64,000 bases of DNA from Gigaspora rosea (lineage: Eukaryota > Glomeromycota > Glomeromycetes > Diversisporales > Gigasporaceae), in assembly GCA_003550325.1 (NCBI GenBank), contig QKWP01000499.1, positions 142,310-206,309 on the forward strand, in the 5' to 3' direction. Below are positions 1 through 13,165 of this stretch, one piece after another. A program made the translations under genes and the position numbers. Every line of letters begins with the position of its first letter. The stretch's first letter is position 1. Under the pieces are notes generated by a model. It ran no database searches. It was given only the letters and a program-made list of their open reading frames with translations, and was not told the DNA's origin.

Positions 1-933
1 AATTAAACTATTAATAAAAAATGACATGTATATAAATTGTAGGTAATATAAAAGATTAATGTATTCTAACACGCATATATAAAACAAGTGCTAAAATTTG
101 ATCAAAAACACTACCATCGACGCGTACACTCAATTTCAGTTATCGTGATCCGGTTCATTATTCATGAGTGCTGACTTATATTAATAAAAAATAATATGTA
201 TTTGTTATAAAGATAAGTTTTCGAACTTTCGATTTTACCCCTTATTACTTACCAGATTAGGCTCTATAATATCATATACGATACGTAATCACAATCAATA
301 ATATCACAAATTTTTCACGAGTTGAATCTAATAAATAATAAATAAGCTAGAAAATTAAGGTCAACATCTAGAGAAAAATTAAATATCATAGTAAAAACAG
401 AATAAAAAAATTTTTTTGAAAATGTGGTTTGCAGATTATACAAAACAAAAAAATTAACTTTCTATTATTTTTATTTTTCTTTTATAAACAATACATTTAT
501 ATAATTTAAATTTATTTTAGAATTTTAATATTAAGGTTTTAAAACTTTAAAATGTTAGCTTTAAAAATTCGGGTCAGCTTCAGGTCAGTTCAGGTCAGTT
601 CTGGTTGGTGTTGAGTTGAACCCAAGTTTTTAATATAACCCAGCCCAAAATTTTGGGTTGGGTTCCTATTGCCTATAATCTGACACAGCCCATTCAGAGC
701 ACTAATTATATTAAAATATATATGAATATTTGAATGTGTTCTTTAATGTATAAAAATTCATCTAGCATTTAATATTTAGGCAAGCAAATAGTAATTTATT
801 TTTATTTGCTTTTTATTTATTAATTTATTTTTTATTTACTTTATTATTATCATTATTTTATTATTTCTAAATTTTTATATTAATTGGTAAAAAAAAGCTG
901 ATTCTAAAATAACACATGCCTTTTTACAAATGA
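1..933. other. AT-rich stretch without genes
   Basis: No open reading frame of note. About 560-700 holds GC-richer words built on GGTCAG, AACCCA and GGGTTGGG, a kind of patch that recurs elsewhere in the window (5.5-6.1 kb, 14.4 kb, 56.0-56.4 kb). It is probably an old dispersed repeat. I see nothing else. Confidence 0.5.
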
Positions 934-1265
934 GCAATGGACTAGGAAACTCTGTCTTTGAAGGGATTTTCCATTTATAGTGATTATTTGTCTATAAAAT
1001 CTAAAATTTACTCTTTATGTAATTATAAACCACTGATTGACCAATCTAATTTAATTGAGTCATCAATCTTTGGTTGTAAGTCTATTTTTAGAACATGATT
1101 GTTAAAAAATTGGGTTATATTAAAGTTAAAATATCTTAATAAATTATTACATTAACATAGAATAAAAAGTAAAATATATATAGATATAAACCAGAACTTT
1201 AATTTTGAATCAAAAATCTCAAAATTGATAAAAAAGTGCCAAAGACGGGTTTCCTAGTCCATTGC
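934..1265. mobile_element. MITE-like inverted-repeat element
   Basis: The ends are inverted copies: GCAATGGACTAGGAAAC at the left and its near-perfect reverse complement at 1240-1265, followed inward on both sides by a related TCTTTG block. The 332-bp interior is AT-rich and non-coding. I could not see a convincing target-site duplication, so the superfamily is open and the exact ends may be a few bases off. Confidence 0.55.
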
Positions 1266-1469
1266 CTAAATATGTCAACGTAAAATTTAAATTTAGAAAT
1301 GATGTGGAACAAAGTACACCCGAATTTTAATATTTGTACCATGCTGATCTGGTGTTATATATTGGCTATAATTTCGGTATAAAAATAACCAAATTGGATA
1401 TGTATTTTGTACTATACAATTTTGATTATTCATAATGAGCTGCTGTAACAAGACCCACTTATTTTTGAG

Positions 1470-4013
1470 ATTTTTATTAATAAAATTCTATAAAATCTCA
1501 TAATTCATAAAATTTTACTAATTAATTCTAACTTAATGCACTAAGTAAACTTGTTCAGCACCTAAAAATACATTAAATAGGCTAATGTTGTTTTTATTTA
1601 CTTGAAATTTGGAGAGCAGATGCATAATTTTGGATTTTTGATCAAAAAAGTTAAATTTAAGTATCTTTCCTTCAAATTTCAAATAAATAAAAACAATGCA
1701 GCCAATTTAATGTATTTTTAGATGCTGAACAAGCTTACTTAGTGCATTAATTTAGAATTAATTAGTAAAATTTAATGAATCATAAGATTTTATAGAATTT
1801 TATTAATAAAATTCTATAAGATCTTATGATTCATAAACTTTTACTAATTAATTATAACTTATTGCACTAAGTAAACTTATTTAGCACCTAAAAATATATC
1901 AAATAGGCTGTGTTGTTTTTATTTTACTTGAAATTTGGAGAAAAGATGCTTGGATTTGACTTTTTTGATCAAAAATCCAAAATTAAGCATCTGTTCTCCA
2001 AATTTCAAGTAAAATAAAAACAACATAGCCGATTTGATGTATTTTTAGGTGCTGAACAAGATTACTTAGTGCATTAAATTAGAATTAATTAGTAAAATTT
2101 TATGATCATAAGATTTTATAGAATTTTATTAATAACCAAATTTTAAGTAAAATAAAAACAACATAGCCGATTTGATGTTTTTTTAGGTGCTGAACAAGAT
2201 TACTTAGTGCATTAAATTAGAATTAATTAGTAAAATTTTATGATCATAAGATTTTATAGAATTTTATTAATAAAATTCTATAAAATCTTATGATTAATAA
2301 AATTTGCTAATTAATTCTAAATTAATGCACTTAGTAAACTTGTTCAGCACCTAAAAATACATTAAAATGGCTATTTTGTTTTTATTTTACTTGAAATTTG
2401 GAGAACAGATGCATAATTTTGAATTTTTGGTCAAAAAAGTCAATTTAAGTATCTTTTCTCCAAATTTCAAGTAAAATAAAAACAACTTAGCCGTTTTATG
2501 TATTTTTAGGTACTAAACAAGTTTCTTAGTGCAAAAAGTTAGAATTAATTAGTAAAAATTTATGAATCATAAGATTTTATAGAATTTTATTAATAAAATT
2601 CTATAAAATCTTATGATTTATAAAATTTTACTAATTAATTCTAACTTAATGCACTATGTAAACTTGTTTAGCACATGAAATCGGCTATATTGTTTTTATT
2701 TTACTTGAAATTTGGAGAACAGATGCATAATTTTGTATTTTTGATCAAAAAAGCAAATTTAAGCTTCATTTCTCCAAATTTCAAATAAAATAAAAACAAC
2801 ATAGCCATTTAATATATTTTTAGGTGCTGAACAAGTTTACTTAGTTCATTAATTTAGAATAATTAGTAAATTTTATGAATCATAAGATTTTATAGAATTT
2901 TATTAATAAAATTCTATAAAATCTTATGATTCATAAAATTTTACTAATTAGGCCACACAAACTTATACTATTGGTTCTCATATCCCAGCCGGGTCAGTGA
3001 GGTGGGGTTTTGAAATTTTAATTTTTTAATATATTAGCCAATAGAAATTTTCCATTCATAATTATGCGAACAGAGCGAATTTTTAATATAGTAAAGATTA
3101 TTAATCAATTACATATATAAATATTAATTTTTACTAAAACGCACCTATTGTGTTATTGATCAGTGCAATATGTTCTAAGAAAAAATATTGCCTTTATAAC
3201 AGTATAAAGAATAAAGTTTAAATTTTTAATATGAAATTTTTTATCGGGTATCCGGTTGTAAGGCAATAAAATTTTTAAATAAAATTTTTTTTATTAAAAA
3301 GTTTTTTTTAAAAAAAAATTAAAATCCAGGTAACTTGGTCATGAAAGGTTACTTGGTGATATGAGAACCAATAGTATAAGTTTGTATGGCCTTAATTCTA
3401 AATTTATAAACTAGTAAGTTTGTTCAGCACCTAAAAATAAATTAAATCGGCTGTGTTGTTTTTATTTTACTTGAAATTTGGAGAAAAGATGCTTAAATTT
3501 GACTTTTTTGATCAAAAATCCAAAATTATGCATCTGTTCTCCAAATTTCAAGTAAAATAAAAACAACATAGCCGATTTGGTGTATTTTTAGATGCTGAAC
3601 AAGTTTACTTAGTGCATTAAATTAGAATTAATTAATAAGAGTTTGTGAATTTTAAGAATTTGTAGAATTTTATTAATAAAATTCTATAAAATCTTATGAT
3701 TCATAAAATTTTACTAATTAATTCTAATTTAATGCACTAAGTAAACTTGTTTAGCACCTAAAAATATATTAAATTGCCTGTATTGTTTTTATTTTACTTA
3801 AAATTTGGAGAAAAGATGCTTAAATTTGACTTTTTTGATTAAAAATCCAAAATTATGCATCTGTTCTCCAAATTTTAAGTAAAATAAAAACAATATAGCT
3901 GATTTGTGTATTTTTAGTGCTAAACAAGTTTACTTAGTGCATTAAGTTAGAATTAATTAATAAGAAATTGTGAATTTTAAGAATTTGTAAAATTTTATTA
4001 ATAAAATTCTATA
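1470..4013. repeat. Array 1 of a ~320-bp palindromic satellite
   Basis: Tandem units of about 320 bp, each a near-perfect inverted repeat. The dyad centre is TTTTTGATCAAAAA (near 1645, 1970, 2430, 2745, 3515 and 3840) and the unit borders are at ATTTTATTAATAAAATT (near 1478, 1805, 2275, 2595, 2910, 3680, 4000). Within each arm lie TTAATGCACTAAGTAAAC, GCACCTAAAAATA and ACTTGAAATTTGGAGA, once in each orientation. Around 2135-2250 part of a unit is duplicated. A MITE (2951-3391) sits inside the array. The same satellite recurs at 14.5-16.25 kb. Each monomer could fold into a ~150-bp-stem cruciform or hairpin RNA. Confidence 0.85.
2951..3391. mobile_element. PIF/Harbinger-like MITE inserted in the satellite
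   Basis: The 441-bp element has 34-bp terminal inverted repeats with one mismatch (left end GGCCACACAAACTTATAC, right end the complement of GGCCATACAAACTTATAC). It is flanked by TTA on both sides (2948-2950 and 3392-3394). Removing the element and one TTA restores the satellite word ACTAATTAATTCTAA, so the insertion is confirmed by the neighbouring monomers. A 3-bp TTA/TWA duplication with GG-starting ends is the mark of PIF/Harbinger. There is no coding capacity. Confidence 0.85.
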
Positions 4014-4956
4014 TAGACCCAGACCAGACCTAGGTCCCCAGTCTATAAATTGATTGGATAAAAAGGTTACACAAATTATATACCACAAATTTGTATAACT
4101 AAATAGCATTGAGACAAATTTTATTGGTCATGTGATCTTGTTTTGTGGCTTGGGTCACATGATTTAGGCCGGAAGTGGGCCAGATTCTGGGGTAATGGGT
4201 AGCATTAACAAAAGTGTGGATAGCAATAACAAGTCTCTAAATCTATTGTAAAATGCCATAAATTTTCATAATTAAATAATTCTGGCTTGACTTTCTTTAG
4301 TAGAAAATATATGTTATTTAAATTTCATTCATTTTTATATTTATCTTTTCATTTAAAACATATTGCTAACAAAAAAGAAGGTTATATCACCCAGATCAAA
4401 TCCTCAAATTAATTCTAACGATAATAATTTCATATTTTACTTACAATATTTTATTAAAATTTCTTAATTTTAAGTAAAAACATTATATTATTAATAATTT
4501 GCTATAGCATATTATTATATCATCTACTATTAGCTATTTGCTTTGTCCAATTATTACTTGCAACTGACTATTAGCATATTAACATAAAGTTATTTTTTCT
4601 TAAACTTACCAAATCCTAGAATAATATTACCATCAAACACATGACTAAATAGTCAAAGTACTGTTTAACAAATATAAATAATGATTTATTGTATCATTGT
4701 TAATCAAATTTAATCATATCCAAATTTTGACACAAAGCAGCTAAAGTTACATATTCAAGGTCATTATTAACTCTACGATACCTGGTCCTATAAGAAAAGT
4801 AGTCTGGGATTGCACAAAAAAACAGTGTATAGTGTGACAGGCAGATTCAACCTATGAAATCAGAAGTTGAGACTGTACTTGATGTCTATTTTTATTTTTT
4901 TATTATTTTTATATATAGCTTTTCTATTTTCGAATATTATATTTTAGTATTACCAT
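4014..4956. other. Gene-free AT-rich stretch
   Basis: Starts with a GACCCAGACCAGACC-rich word similar to one just before the second satellite array (14.37-14.48 kb). The rest is AT-rich with no supported gene or clear repeat. Confidence 0.4.
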
Positions 4957-5254
4957 ATATAGGGGATGGCTAAAGCCAGGTGTGTTTATATGTTTTTGAT
5001 TATTTAATTAAAATTAGTGTAAGGGTTAGTTAGGGGTTAGGGTTAGGGCTTTACTTATAAGTAAAATTGTTTTTCCAACATTTTTTATTAATGCTCCTAG
5101 ACAGGTTTAGACACTCGTTTTTTTGTATTTTTGCCATTTTTTACTTTTTTTTTTGTTTTTGTCTCGTCGGGCTGATCCGTAAAGATCAAAATTTGCAATT
5201 TTGATTGGCTTTATATCTCGTGAACGCACCTGGCTTTAGACGACCCCCATATAT
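4957..5254. mobile_element. MITE with GGCTAAAGCCAGGTG ends
   Basis: Terminal inverted repeats of about 30 bp, imperfect: GGGGATGGCTAAAGCCAGGT at 4962 onward and CACCTGGCTTTAGACGACCC at 5227-5246. It sits between TATATA words, which would fit a TA target, but the exact edge is uncertain. The interior is non-coding and contains a short TTAGGG-like run near 5030-5050. Confidence 0.6.
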
Positions 5255-5281
5255 AGTAAAGATATGACTCAATGGACTTGA

Positions 5282-5315
5282 TAGAGTCAAAAGAGTCAAA
5301 AGAGTCAAAAGAGTC
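5282..5315. repeat. Short tandem repeat, AGAGTCAAA unit
   Basis: Three to four copies of a ~10-bp AGAGTCAAA unit, flanked by partial inverted copies of GGACT and AGTCC. Probably a simple-sequence expansion. Confidence 0.6.
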
Positions 5316-6344
5316 CATAGACTCTATTAAATCCATCAAATCAATTTTTAGTTTGTAATTAAATTATATAAGAGCCTTAAGCTCATTGAAAAGAAAGAGT
5401 TCTAATAAGTTCAAAGTAGTTCTAGTTAGAAAAAGTCCAGTTAGAGAGAGTTCGATAAATTTAAAGCTTGTACCAGTATAAGTGTTACCTGGGTAACCCG
5501 GTTAACACCTGTCAACCGGGTCATAGCTATCATTAACCAGGTGACCCAGATTAATTATCCATAAAACATATGTACAGTACGTATATCCATTGGGAGTGAG
5601 GTCATTTTAAATTTTATTATTTAAACCCAGTTTATTTTTCGATGGCCTCTAGCCGTTGGAGAATAAACTGATTATGTTACAGCTATTATCATAATTCTCG
5701 GGCACCAGTAAAATTTGCCGAATGATTTTTAGGCCGGAAAACTTATATATTAAATTTTATACATAAAAATTAAATAAATTTATCAGTTACCATTATCATT
5801 ATACGTAGTTTTTTTAAAAAAAATGCATATGAGAATTTATGATTTTGCGTCAACCAATCAAAAAAAACTCAGTTTCCCGGATTATTAAGATGACCTAGTT
5901 TATAATGTTGTAAACGGGTGAGTAACCCGGAGCTTAAATTTTTTAACAGGTACAACCTCTAAAAAAATTACATACCCTTAAGAGCTACCTCAATTTTGCA
6001 TTAGCCAATCAAACAAACCAGGTCAACCGGGTCACCTGGGTAACCTGGATTTTTTAAAACAATCCAGTTTGTGACCCGGTAATAATCTGGTAAACGGGCG
6101 GGTTATCCGGAATTTGAAATTTATTTCGAGTACAACCTCTAGATAAATTAAATTTAGGAGTTTTAACCTTCGAAATTAGAGTAGAAGTATTAGTTCTAGA
6201 ACTTCATATTTCCTTTGAACTGTTTCTTTTTATAATAAAAACATACTTATTTTGCTCCTAAGAAAATACTACTGTATATTTTTGTAAAGTTGTTTGTCAT
6301 AGACATTTCTTGTTTACAGGACTTTCAATAATAACACCATAACA
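5316..6344. other. Dispersed-repeat patchwork, no gene
   Basis: About 5470-6135 is rich in ACCCGG, GGGTAACC and GGGTTATCCGG words, in both orientations, like 56.04-56.38 kb. The flanks (about 5390-5465 and 6150-6220) contain TAACCTTCGAAATTAGAG, also found in the LTR-like repeat near 20.45 kb and, inverted, at 47.95 kb. The CCGG-rich piece may have inserted into an older LTR-like fragment. No coding signal. Confidence 0.35.
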
Positions 6345-6524
6345 GGACCCCTGAAATATATATAGATAGATTAGGTATAAGTTTGTTTATTTTTGAGGTT
6401 TTTTATATAGAGTTTTTCTATTTATAGTAATTTTTTGCTTATTTTTGAAGTTTTTTTGCAAATTATTTCCTTTTTTAGTAACCCTATAATTTACCTGACC
6501 TATCCATATATATTTCAGGGTCCT
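6345..6524. mobile_element. Small MITE-like inverted-repeat element
   Basis: The left end reads AGGACCCCTGAAATATATAT and the right end carries its near reverse complement, ATATATATTTCAGGGTCCT. It is about 180 bp with a T-rich, non-coding interior. The flanks (ACCATAAC and CCTATAAC) match at 6 of 8 positions, so an 8-bp duplication is possible but not secure. Confidence 0.5.
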
Positions 6525-6599
6525 CCTATAACTAATATTGCTGACTGACCATCAATTTCTGAAATAGAGTTAATTTATCCCTAATTCATGCGACTCCCT

Positions 6600-8850
6600 G
6601 TGACAATCGTTACGAGAATTAACAACTAACAACTAAAATTCAGTATTAGAATCCCATAAGCTACAATAAAAATAGAGACTATAAAGATTAGTAAAAAGAA
6701 TAAATATATCCAAATATAAGAAAGTATGAAGAATCGAATTAATATACTTATTCTAATACAACTTATCTGTAAAAAGACTCTTCAAACCTTGAGACCCAAA
6801 CCAATTTTTCTATGCTTTTTTTTGCTTGCTAGATTAAGGTTTAGAAGTCTTGATGCATATTGAAATAGAGTTTTAGTTAAACACAAAGGGTAGTTAGTAA
6901 TTATAGTAGTAAACCTTTGTAAGTTGAACCCTTACAATTGGTGGTGACTGTAAGATATGACTTCTAAACCTGAGTTAAAATATGGAAAGAAGTACTTATC
7001 TTCAAGAAGAGATTTGTTCACAAGTTTCACCAAGATATAGACCATTCTGAAAAAACCTTTGAAAAGAAGTATGGTGCCTCTATTGTAAAACAAAAGGACA
7101 TATATTTAGTAAATGCCTGAAGGTGAAGGAGCTGGAAGAAAGATGCGCTGCTTTATCAGAAGTTCTAACTGATAAGCAAATCACCAAATTCCAAGATATC
7201 ATAAACAAAGTCTTTGGAAATAAATAGATCAATGACTCCCAAATTCCCAGGCCTTGAATTGGTAGTTGAAATATTAATGGACATTATAGATAGTGAAAAC
7301 AAAGAAATCACACCAATAGTCCACTTATCCTCATATAGTAGAACATCTTTAACTTCAAAGAAACAGAGTAGGAAATCTACCCGAATTCACCCAGGTCAAA
7401 GAACTACAAATTTGCAGAAAGTATACAAAGCTAATATAGCCTCTACTATTGGTTCTGAAACTAAAGGCTTATAAAGTTTAAAACATATTTCTGAAATTCG
7501 TCCTGTAAAGCTTTAGCACAAGAAAGGTCTTGTCGCAGAATTCTATAAACCTATATCAGAAAAATGGACCCCAAAAAAGAAAAATAATATAAAGAAAATG
7601 AATAATGTTACTAATACAGCCTATAGACTTGGTTATCATTACCAGCATGAAATTACCATTAAAAGAAATACTCACCAAGCATCAATCAATTATCTAAAGC
7701 CTGCTAATATATACAATAATAATAAATTAAACACAGTTATAAATGATAAAGAAGTTATCAAAAAACTTGTAAAATCTACTGTGACAAGTAAATGTAAAAC
7801 AGAAACATGTAGGAACTGTAAGCATACTGGAGCTAGAATTAAAGCAAATGAGCATAAGACACCCATTCATTATCAAAAAGCGGCTGAAGTGGACCAAGTC
7901 AACGAAGTAAGTAACCTTGGTTCTTGCTATATAAAGAAAATTGGTGCCAAAAATCAAATTTTAGTGAATTGTCAAAAATCTGTCGAAGTGAATTATGCTA
8001 ATGGGATTGAAGCAGAAAAAGACAATCATGAAGTATTTACTAATTATCAAAAATGAATAATGTTGAAAGAACATTTCAAGTCCATCATTACTATGAACCA
8101 GAAAAAGTTAACAGTTATGATAGTTTCAGCCATTCAGACCTTAAGCACACGAACAATAATAGGGCCCAAGAAGATATTAAAGAAAAGTCAAAGAAAATTT
8201 TTCTAATTAATAAGAAAGATGAAAATAGTGATAAGGCTAATGATGTTAATAAGACAAATAAGAGTAACAAGATAATCAATAACATTAAAAGGCCTATTAG
8301 TGAAAAGAAATTACCAAGTAGAAATAACAAAGACAAAGCACCTACCAGTAAAAAACAATTGTACAATCTATATAGAAGAAGCGATGTACCTGAAGCTATA
8401 TTGGGAGTTAGATTAGAAAGTTCTGAATTAGATAAAAGCCATAATGGAATTCTAAGCAGATGGTTGAAGATCATATTCATCTTTTCTATGCTAGTAATGA
8501 TTGGTGCAATAGGCCACTTGGTATATATATTGGTGAATTAAATGCTCGTAATAGCTGTTATCTGAGGAAAACTAGGATTGTAATTAATAAGCCTAAAGCA
8601 TTTATATATTTTTTGAATTAAATGCTCGTAATAGCTGTTATCTAAGAAAAACTAGGGTTGTAATTAATAAGCCTAAAGCATTTATATATTTTTTGAAGTC
8701 TGGAATCAGAATTAAAGCTGATATATACCAGTCATTAATTTGGCATAAAAAATCAAGTTCTATGGAGCACTCATGCTTGGATATTGCTACAAATATAAAA
8801 TTGGAGTGAATAAGATAAAAATGAAACATTTATGCATTGTTAAAAATTGA
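6600..8850 (+). mobile_element. LTR-retroelement fossil with gag-like zinc knuckle and Sel1-like part
   Basis: A probable LTR starts near 6600 (TGTGACAATC) and ends near 6936 (CCCTTACA). It is followed by a primer-binding-site-like GGTGGTGACTGT, which also follows the other LTR of this window at 57.46 kb. A gag-like stretch comes next, with a CCHC zinc knuckle of form C-x2-C-x4-H-x4-C near 7070-7120. From about 7600 there are degenerate Sel1-like repeats (words such as LGYHYQHEI, NLGSCY, LGYCYKYKIGV) and, near 8460-8540, a hydrophobic segment that could span a membrane. No protease, reverse transcriptase or integrase was seen. The element is broken in several places and looks old. The Sel1-like part may belong to the element or to a host fragment next to it. 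Confidence 0.5.
8534..8693. repeat. 80-bp tandem duplication
   Basis: Two adjacent 80-bp copies (8534-8613 and 8614-8693) differ at only a few positions, so the duplication is recent. They start with TGAATTAAATGCTCGTAATA and lie within the decayed Sel1-like part of the retroelement region. Confidence 0.85.
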
Positions 8851-10619
8851 TAAAAATAAATAATTTTAATAGAATCTATCAAGTTGATTATTGTAATAAA
8901 TTATGAATTAGCATTAAAATTGATAAGCAAAAAGTGTGCACATCTGCAGAAGCAGCATGGCATCTATCATGCGATCTTGAAATATCAGCAAGGTGGGCAA
9001 TTAGAAATAAAATATTGATAATTGCGAAAACGTTTCAACTTAGAGCCTGAAAATATAAAAATACAATTGAATAGATTATTTAATGCTAAAAAAATCGGTG
9101 AAAGCAGCTTTGAAGAGAATACACTTCACATGTCAATTAATTATGTAGATTTTGAAAAAAAATATACATATATATAATATCTCCTGCAGTCATGTATCAA
9201 ACAATAATCAATTCCCATGATTCTATAATAATTAATTACAATCAACCATGTGATTCTTTGATTTCTGTGATATTGTTAAGAATCTTCCAACCTGAAAACT
9301 CTAAATTGCTACCATGAGCTTATGACAGGTGACACCGAATTAATAAAATTCAAATTTATGAAGGAGACATCATTGCATCAACTTTACAAGATTCCAAAGC
9401 TCAAAAAGACATGGATCAAGTTCACTAGCCATGGTCAATACCTTCTATTTTTTTTGAACATCTGCTATGCCTTTCTTAACACCCTACTGTAATCTGTATT
9501 GGAGGTTTCAAAAAAGTTTTTAAATGTGAATTAAAAGCTTTGTAAATTAATAATTGCTCTTAAATATCTTAAAAATGACAAGTTTGGATGAAAACTTATT
9601 GAAGAATGCATAAACTCAAGGATATTCATGTCCTCAAAATTTAAAAAAATTTAAAAAAAAAGGTTTATGTAATTTAACGCATATGCATTATAACGCACCC
9701 ATTTGATAAACCAATCAGATCGTAGGATCAGGTGTAATGTAAAATTAAAAAAAATAGTGACCTTTTAAAAAATCGCTTGTAGCTCATAATTTTGTTATGA
9801 AACCACTTTTTGTGCTTTAACAAAAAAATTCCTTGCAAAATTTTATTATAAAATCTTTTTTTTCATCTACACACTATTCTAACCTCACCCTAACCCTAAC
9901 TAACAAAAAAATAGGTTATTTTAGTTGTTTTGATTTTATGTTATACCAAATTATATGAGGTGCACTACAGGCACATGCGCAAAATTATTAAATTCAAAAA
10001 AAAAGCAAGATATCAGATCTGACAGTAAAATACAGTTGGTCAGAATGAAATATAGTGAGTTGTAGGGCCCATTCAAAGAAAAGTATTTTTTTAAGTCAAA
10101 ATAGTGTTTCGACCCAAGTAAACCTCACCTGTTAAAATTATAGCTACTCGGGTGGTCAATCCATGGGTCATCCATATCTGCAATATTATAATCTGCGCAT
10201 AAATCTAATTTGCTATGATAGCATATAATAAGAAAAACTTAAGATTAATAAAAATAGCAAATGTATTAGCAAATATTAAGAAAAATTATATTCTACGAAA
10301 GATTTAGATTAATTTCTAGTTTTTGCATATATTTGCTTTTCTTCTTTTACACTTGTTTAGATTCTTCATTGCGGGCATGCATACATGTATATTGTCTAAG
10401 AATTTTAAACTAATATGCCTATACAAAATTAGATAAAATCCAAATATTATAAAATCTTTTTAACATTTGATTCAGTAGGTTTTTTTAAAATCATTATGAC
10501 ATGGGCAAGCTAATCGGTCTGGTATTAGGCGTAAAATTTTAAAAAAATAAAGCTTAATAATATATAAAACCAAAGCAATATGATACAGATTTTAAAATAG
10601 GTATTTATACCTCTATAAC
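8851..10619. other. Gene-free AT-rich stretch
   Basis: About 9660-9960 shares diverged words (AGGATCAGGTGTAAT, AAAATTCC, GCAAAATTTT) with 17.03-17.22 kb in the same order, so an old dispersed repeat is likely. One CACCCTAACCCTAAC near 9890 is too short to be telomeric. No gene is supported. Confidence 0.4.
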
Positions 10620-10753
10620 CAGTGTTGGGCTCTGGACCAAAGTCCGCTCTACTGGACTTATAAATTGGACTACTGGACTTATAGGTACAGTGGACCAATT
10701 TATAAGTCCAGTTCCAGTTTAATTTACTGGACTTATAAGCGAGCCCAACACTG
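10620..10753. mobile_element. hAT-like MITE, 134 bp
   Basis: The ends are CAGTGTTGGGCTC and its exact reverse complement GAGCCCAACACTG. They fit the hAT end rule Y-A-R-N-G (CAGTG). The flanks are TCTATAAC (10612-10619) and TCTATAAT (10754-10761), an 8-bp target duplication with one mismatch, as expected for hAT. The interior is made of TGGACTTATA words in both directions. Non-coding. Confidence 0.8.
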
Positions 10754-11285
10754 TCTATAATATACTAATTTGATCATCTATACTAAATCTATTTTAATAT
10801 TATATATAATGATAGCACTGTAACAGAATTATATAATACCTATAATATTATCAAAAATCTGTACCATACCGGTACAATATTGATTTGCTATTATTACAAA
10901 AGGTCAATATGATATAGATAACTAGAATAAAATAGGTGTATTTGCATCATGACTACAGATCTGATCAATGATTATACTGATCTAGTTGTTAAAGTAATAA
11001 AAAACATGATGATATATTATATTTTAATACAAGTCTACATATTTGTAAAGATTCTTATATAAACAAAGTAATACAATTTGTTCTTTACAACAATTTTGAA
11101 CTATTTTTCAAAAGCTATAAATATGACTATTATCATAGTTAAACCCAAAAATGTTTTATAATAAGTTTATTAACTGACTGATCGACTAGTAAATTTTATC
11201 CTATTCTAAAACAAGATTTTCTTCTATAGTTATGAGACTTAATTTTTGCACTTAGAAATACCTTATTTTACATAATGAAAATAAT
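10754..11285. other. Gene-free AT-rich stretch
   Basis: AT-rich sequence with no reading frame, tandem repeat or inverted repeat that I can support. Confidence 0.4.
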
Positions 11286-13165
11286 ACAACAGAGTGAAAC
11301 CCACGTTGCTTGCTAGTAAAACCTACGTTGATTAGCTAAATTAGGTGAAATTCGCATTGTTCATATGTAAAAAATGTAAATCCACTTTTGAATATGTAAA
11401 ACTCACATTTTAATAGATAAAATATGTAAAACCCGCTTTTAAAATATAAAACCTGCGTTTGAATATGTAAAATTCGATATGATAATCTTAACTTTAAGTG
11501 AAGATATTTTAGCAACCACTTGATCAAATTCGATAAAATATTTTTTATTCAAATTCTATGGATCCATAAAATTACATAAAAAAACTTTTATCAAATTTGG
11601 TCAAGTGGTTGCTAAGATATCTTTGCTCAAAGTTTTAGAAAAAATCAAACCGTCTATCAAAATACAAGCTATGCCAAATTTTTTTAAAATTTTGAGTGAA
11701 GGTAATTTAGCAACTACCTAACTAAATCTGATAAAATTTTTTTTATTTAAATTCTATGATTCTATAAAATTCAAATAAAAAAATTTTCATTGAATTTGGT
11801 TAGGTAGTTGCTAAGTTATCTTCGCTCAAAGTTTTAGAAAAAATCAAAACATTTATTAAAATACAAGCTGTACCAAATTTTTCTAAAACTTGAGCAAAGA
11901 TAACTTATTAACCACCTAACCTAAGTCAATAAAATTTTTTATTTGAATTCTATGAATCCATAGAATTCAAATAAAAAAATTTTTATCAAATTTGATCAGG
12001 TGGTTGCTGGTATACCTTCGCTCAAATATTAGAAAAAAGCAAAATATCTATTAAAATACAAGTTGTGCCAAATTTTTCTAAAACTTTGAGCAAAGGTAAC
12101 TTAGCAACCACCTAATCAAATTTGATAAAAATTTTTTATTTGAATTCTATGGACCTATATAATTCAAATAAAAAAAGTTTCATCAAACTTGATCAAGTGG
12201 TTATTCTTGTGATACGTGTTTTTAAATTCTCTAAAACTTTGATCAAAGATATATCAGCAACTACTTGATCAAATTTGTTGAAAATTTTTCTATTTGAATT
12301 CTATAAATCCATAAAATTCAAATAAAAAAATTTTTATTGAATTTGATTAGGTGGTTGCTAAGTTACTTTCGCTCAAAGTTTTAGAAAAATTTGTATTTTA
12401 ATAAATGGATTGATTTTTTTCTAATATTTGAGTGAAGGTATACCAGCAACACCTGATCAAATTTGATGAAAATTTTTTATTTGAATTCTATAAATCTATA
12501 GAATTCAAATAAAAAAATTTTATTGACTTGGTAAGGTGGTTAATAAGTTACATTCACTCAAAGTTTTAAAAAAATTTGGCGCAGCTTGTGTTTTAATAAA
12601 TGGTTTGATTTTTTTCTAAAATTTTGAGTGAAGGTAACTTAGCAACCATCTAACCAAATTCAATGAAATTTTTTTATTTGGATTCTATGGAATCATAGAA
12701 TTTAAATAAAAAATTTTCATCAGATTTAGTTAGGTAGTTGCTAAATTACCTTTACTCAAAATTTTAGAAAAATTTGGCACAGCTTGTATTTTGATAGACG
12801 TTTTGATTTTTTCTAAAACTTTGAGCAAAGATATCTTAGCAACCACTTGATCAAATTCGATAATAAATTTTTTACTTGAATTCTATGGATCCATAGAATT
12901 CAAATAAAAAAGATTTCATCGAATTTGATTAAATGGTTGTTAGGATCTCTTCACTTAAAGTTAAGATTATCATATCGAATTTTACATATTCAAATGCAGG
13001 TTTTATATTTTAAAAGCGGGTTTTACATATTTATATATTAAAACGCGGGTTTTACATATTTAAAAGTGGATTTACATTTTTTATATATGAACAATATGAA
13101 TTTTACCTAATTTAGCTATTCAACGTGAGTTTTACTAGCAAGCAACACAAGTTTTACCCTGTTGT
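11286..13165. mobile_element. Foldback-type element with palindromic interior
   Basis: A 1,880-bp element with long (over 200 bp), diverged terminal inverted repeats. The outermost word is ACAACAGRGTRAAAC at 11286, inverted at 13151-13165. It is flanked by AAAATAAT on both sides (11278-11285 and 13166-13173), an 8-bp target duplication. The interior is a run of inverted repeats: blocks with GGTTGCTAAG..CTTTGCTCAAAGTTTTAGAAAAA alternate in orientation, and each ATTTGAATTCTATGGA is paired with its complement, so the whole element can fold into nested hairpins. No coding capacity. The 8-bp duplication hints at hAT mobilisation, although the end does not fit the Y-A-R-N-G rule. Confidence 0.75.

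Noticed and set aside
5025-5055. TTAGGG-like run as a telomere remnant (also CCCTAACCCTAAC near 9890)
   Set aside because: Only two to three imperfect units, and the first lies inside a MITE. Far too short for an interstitial telomere.
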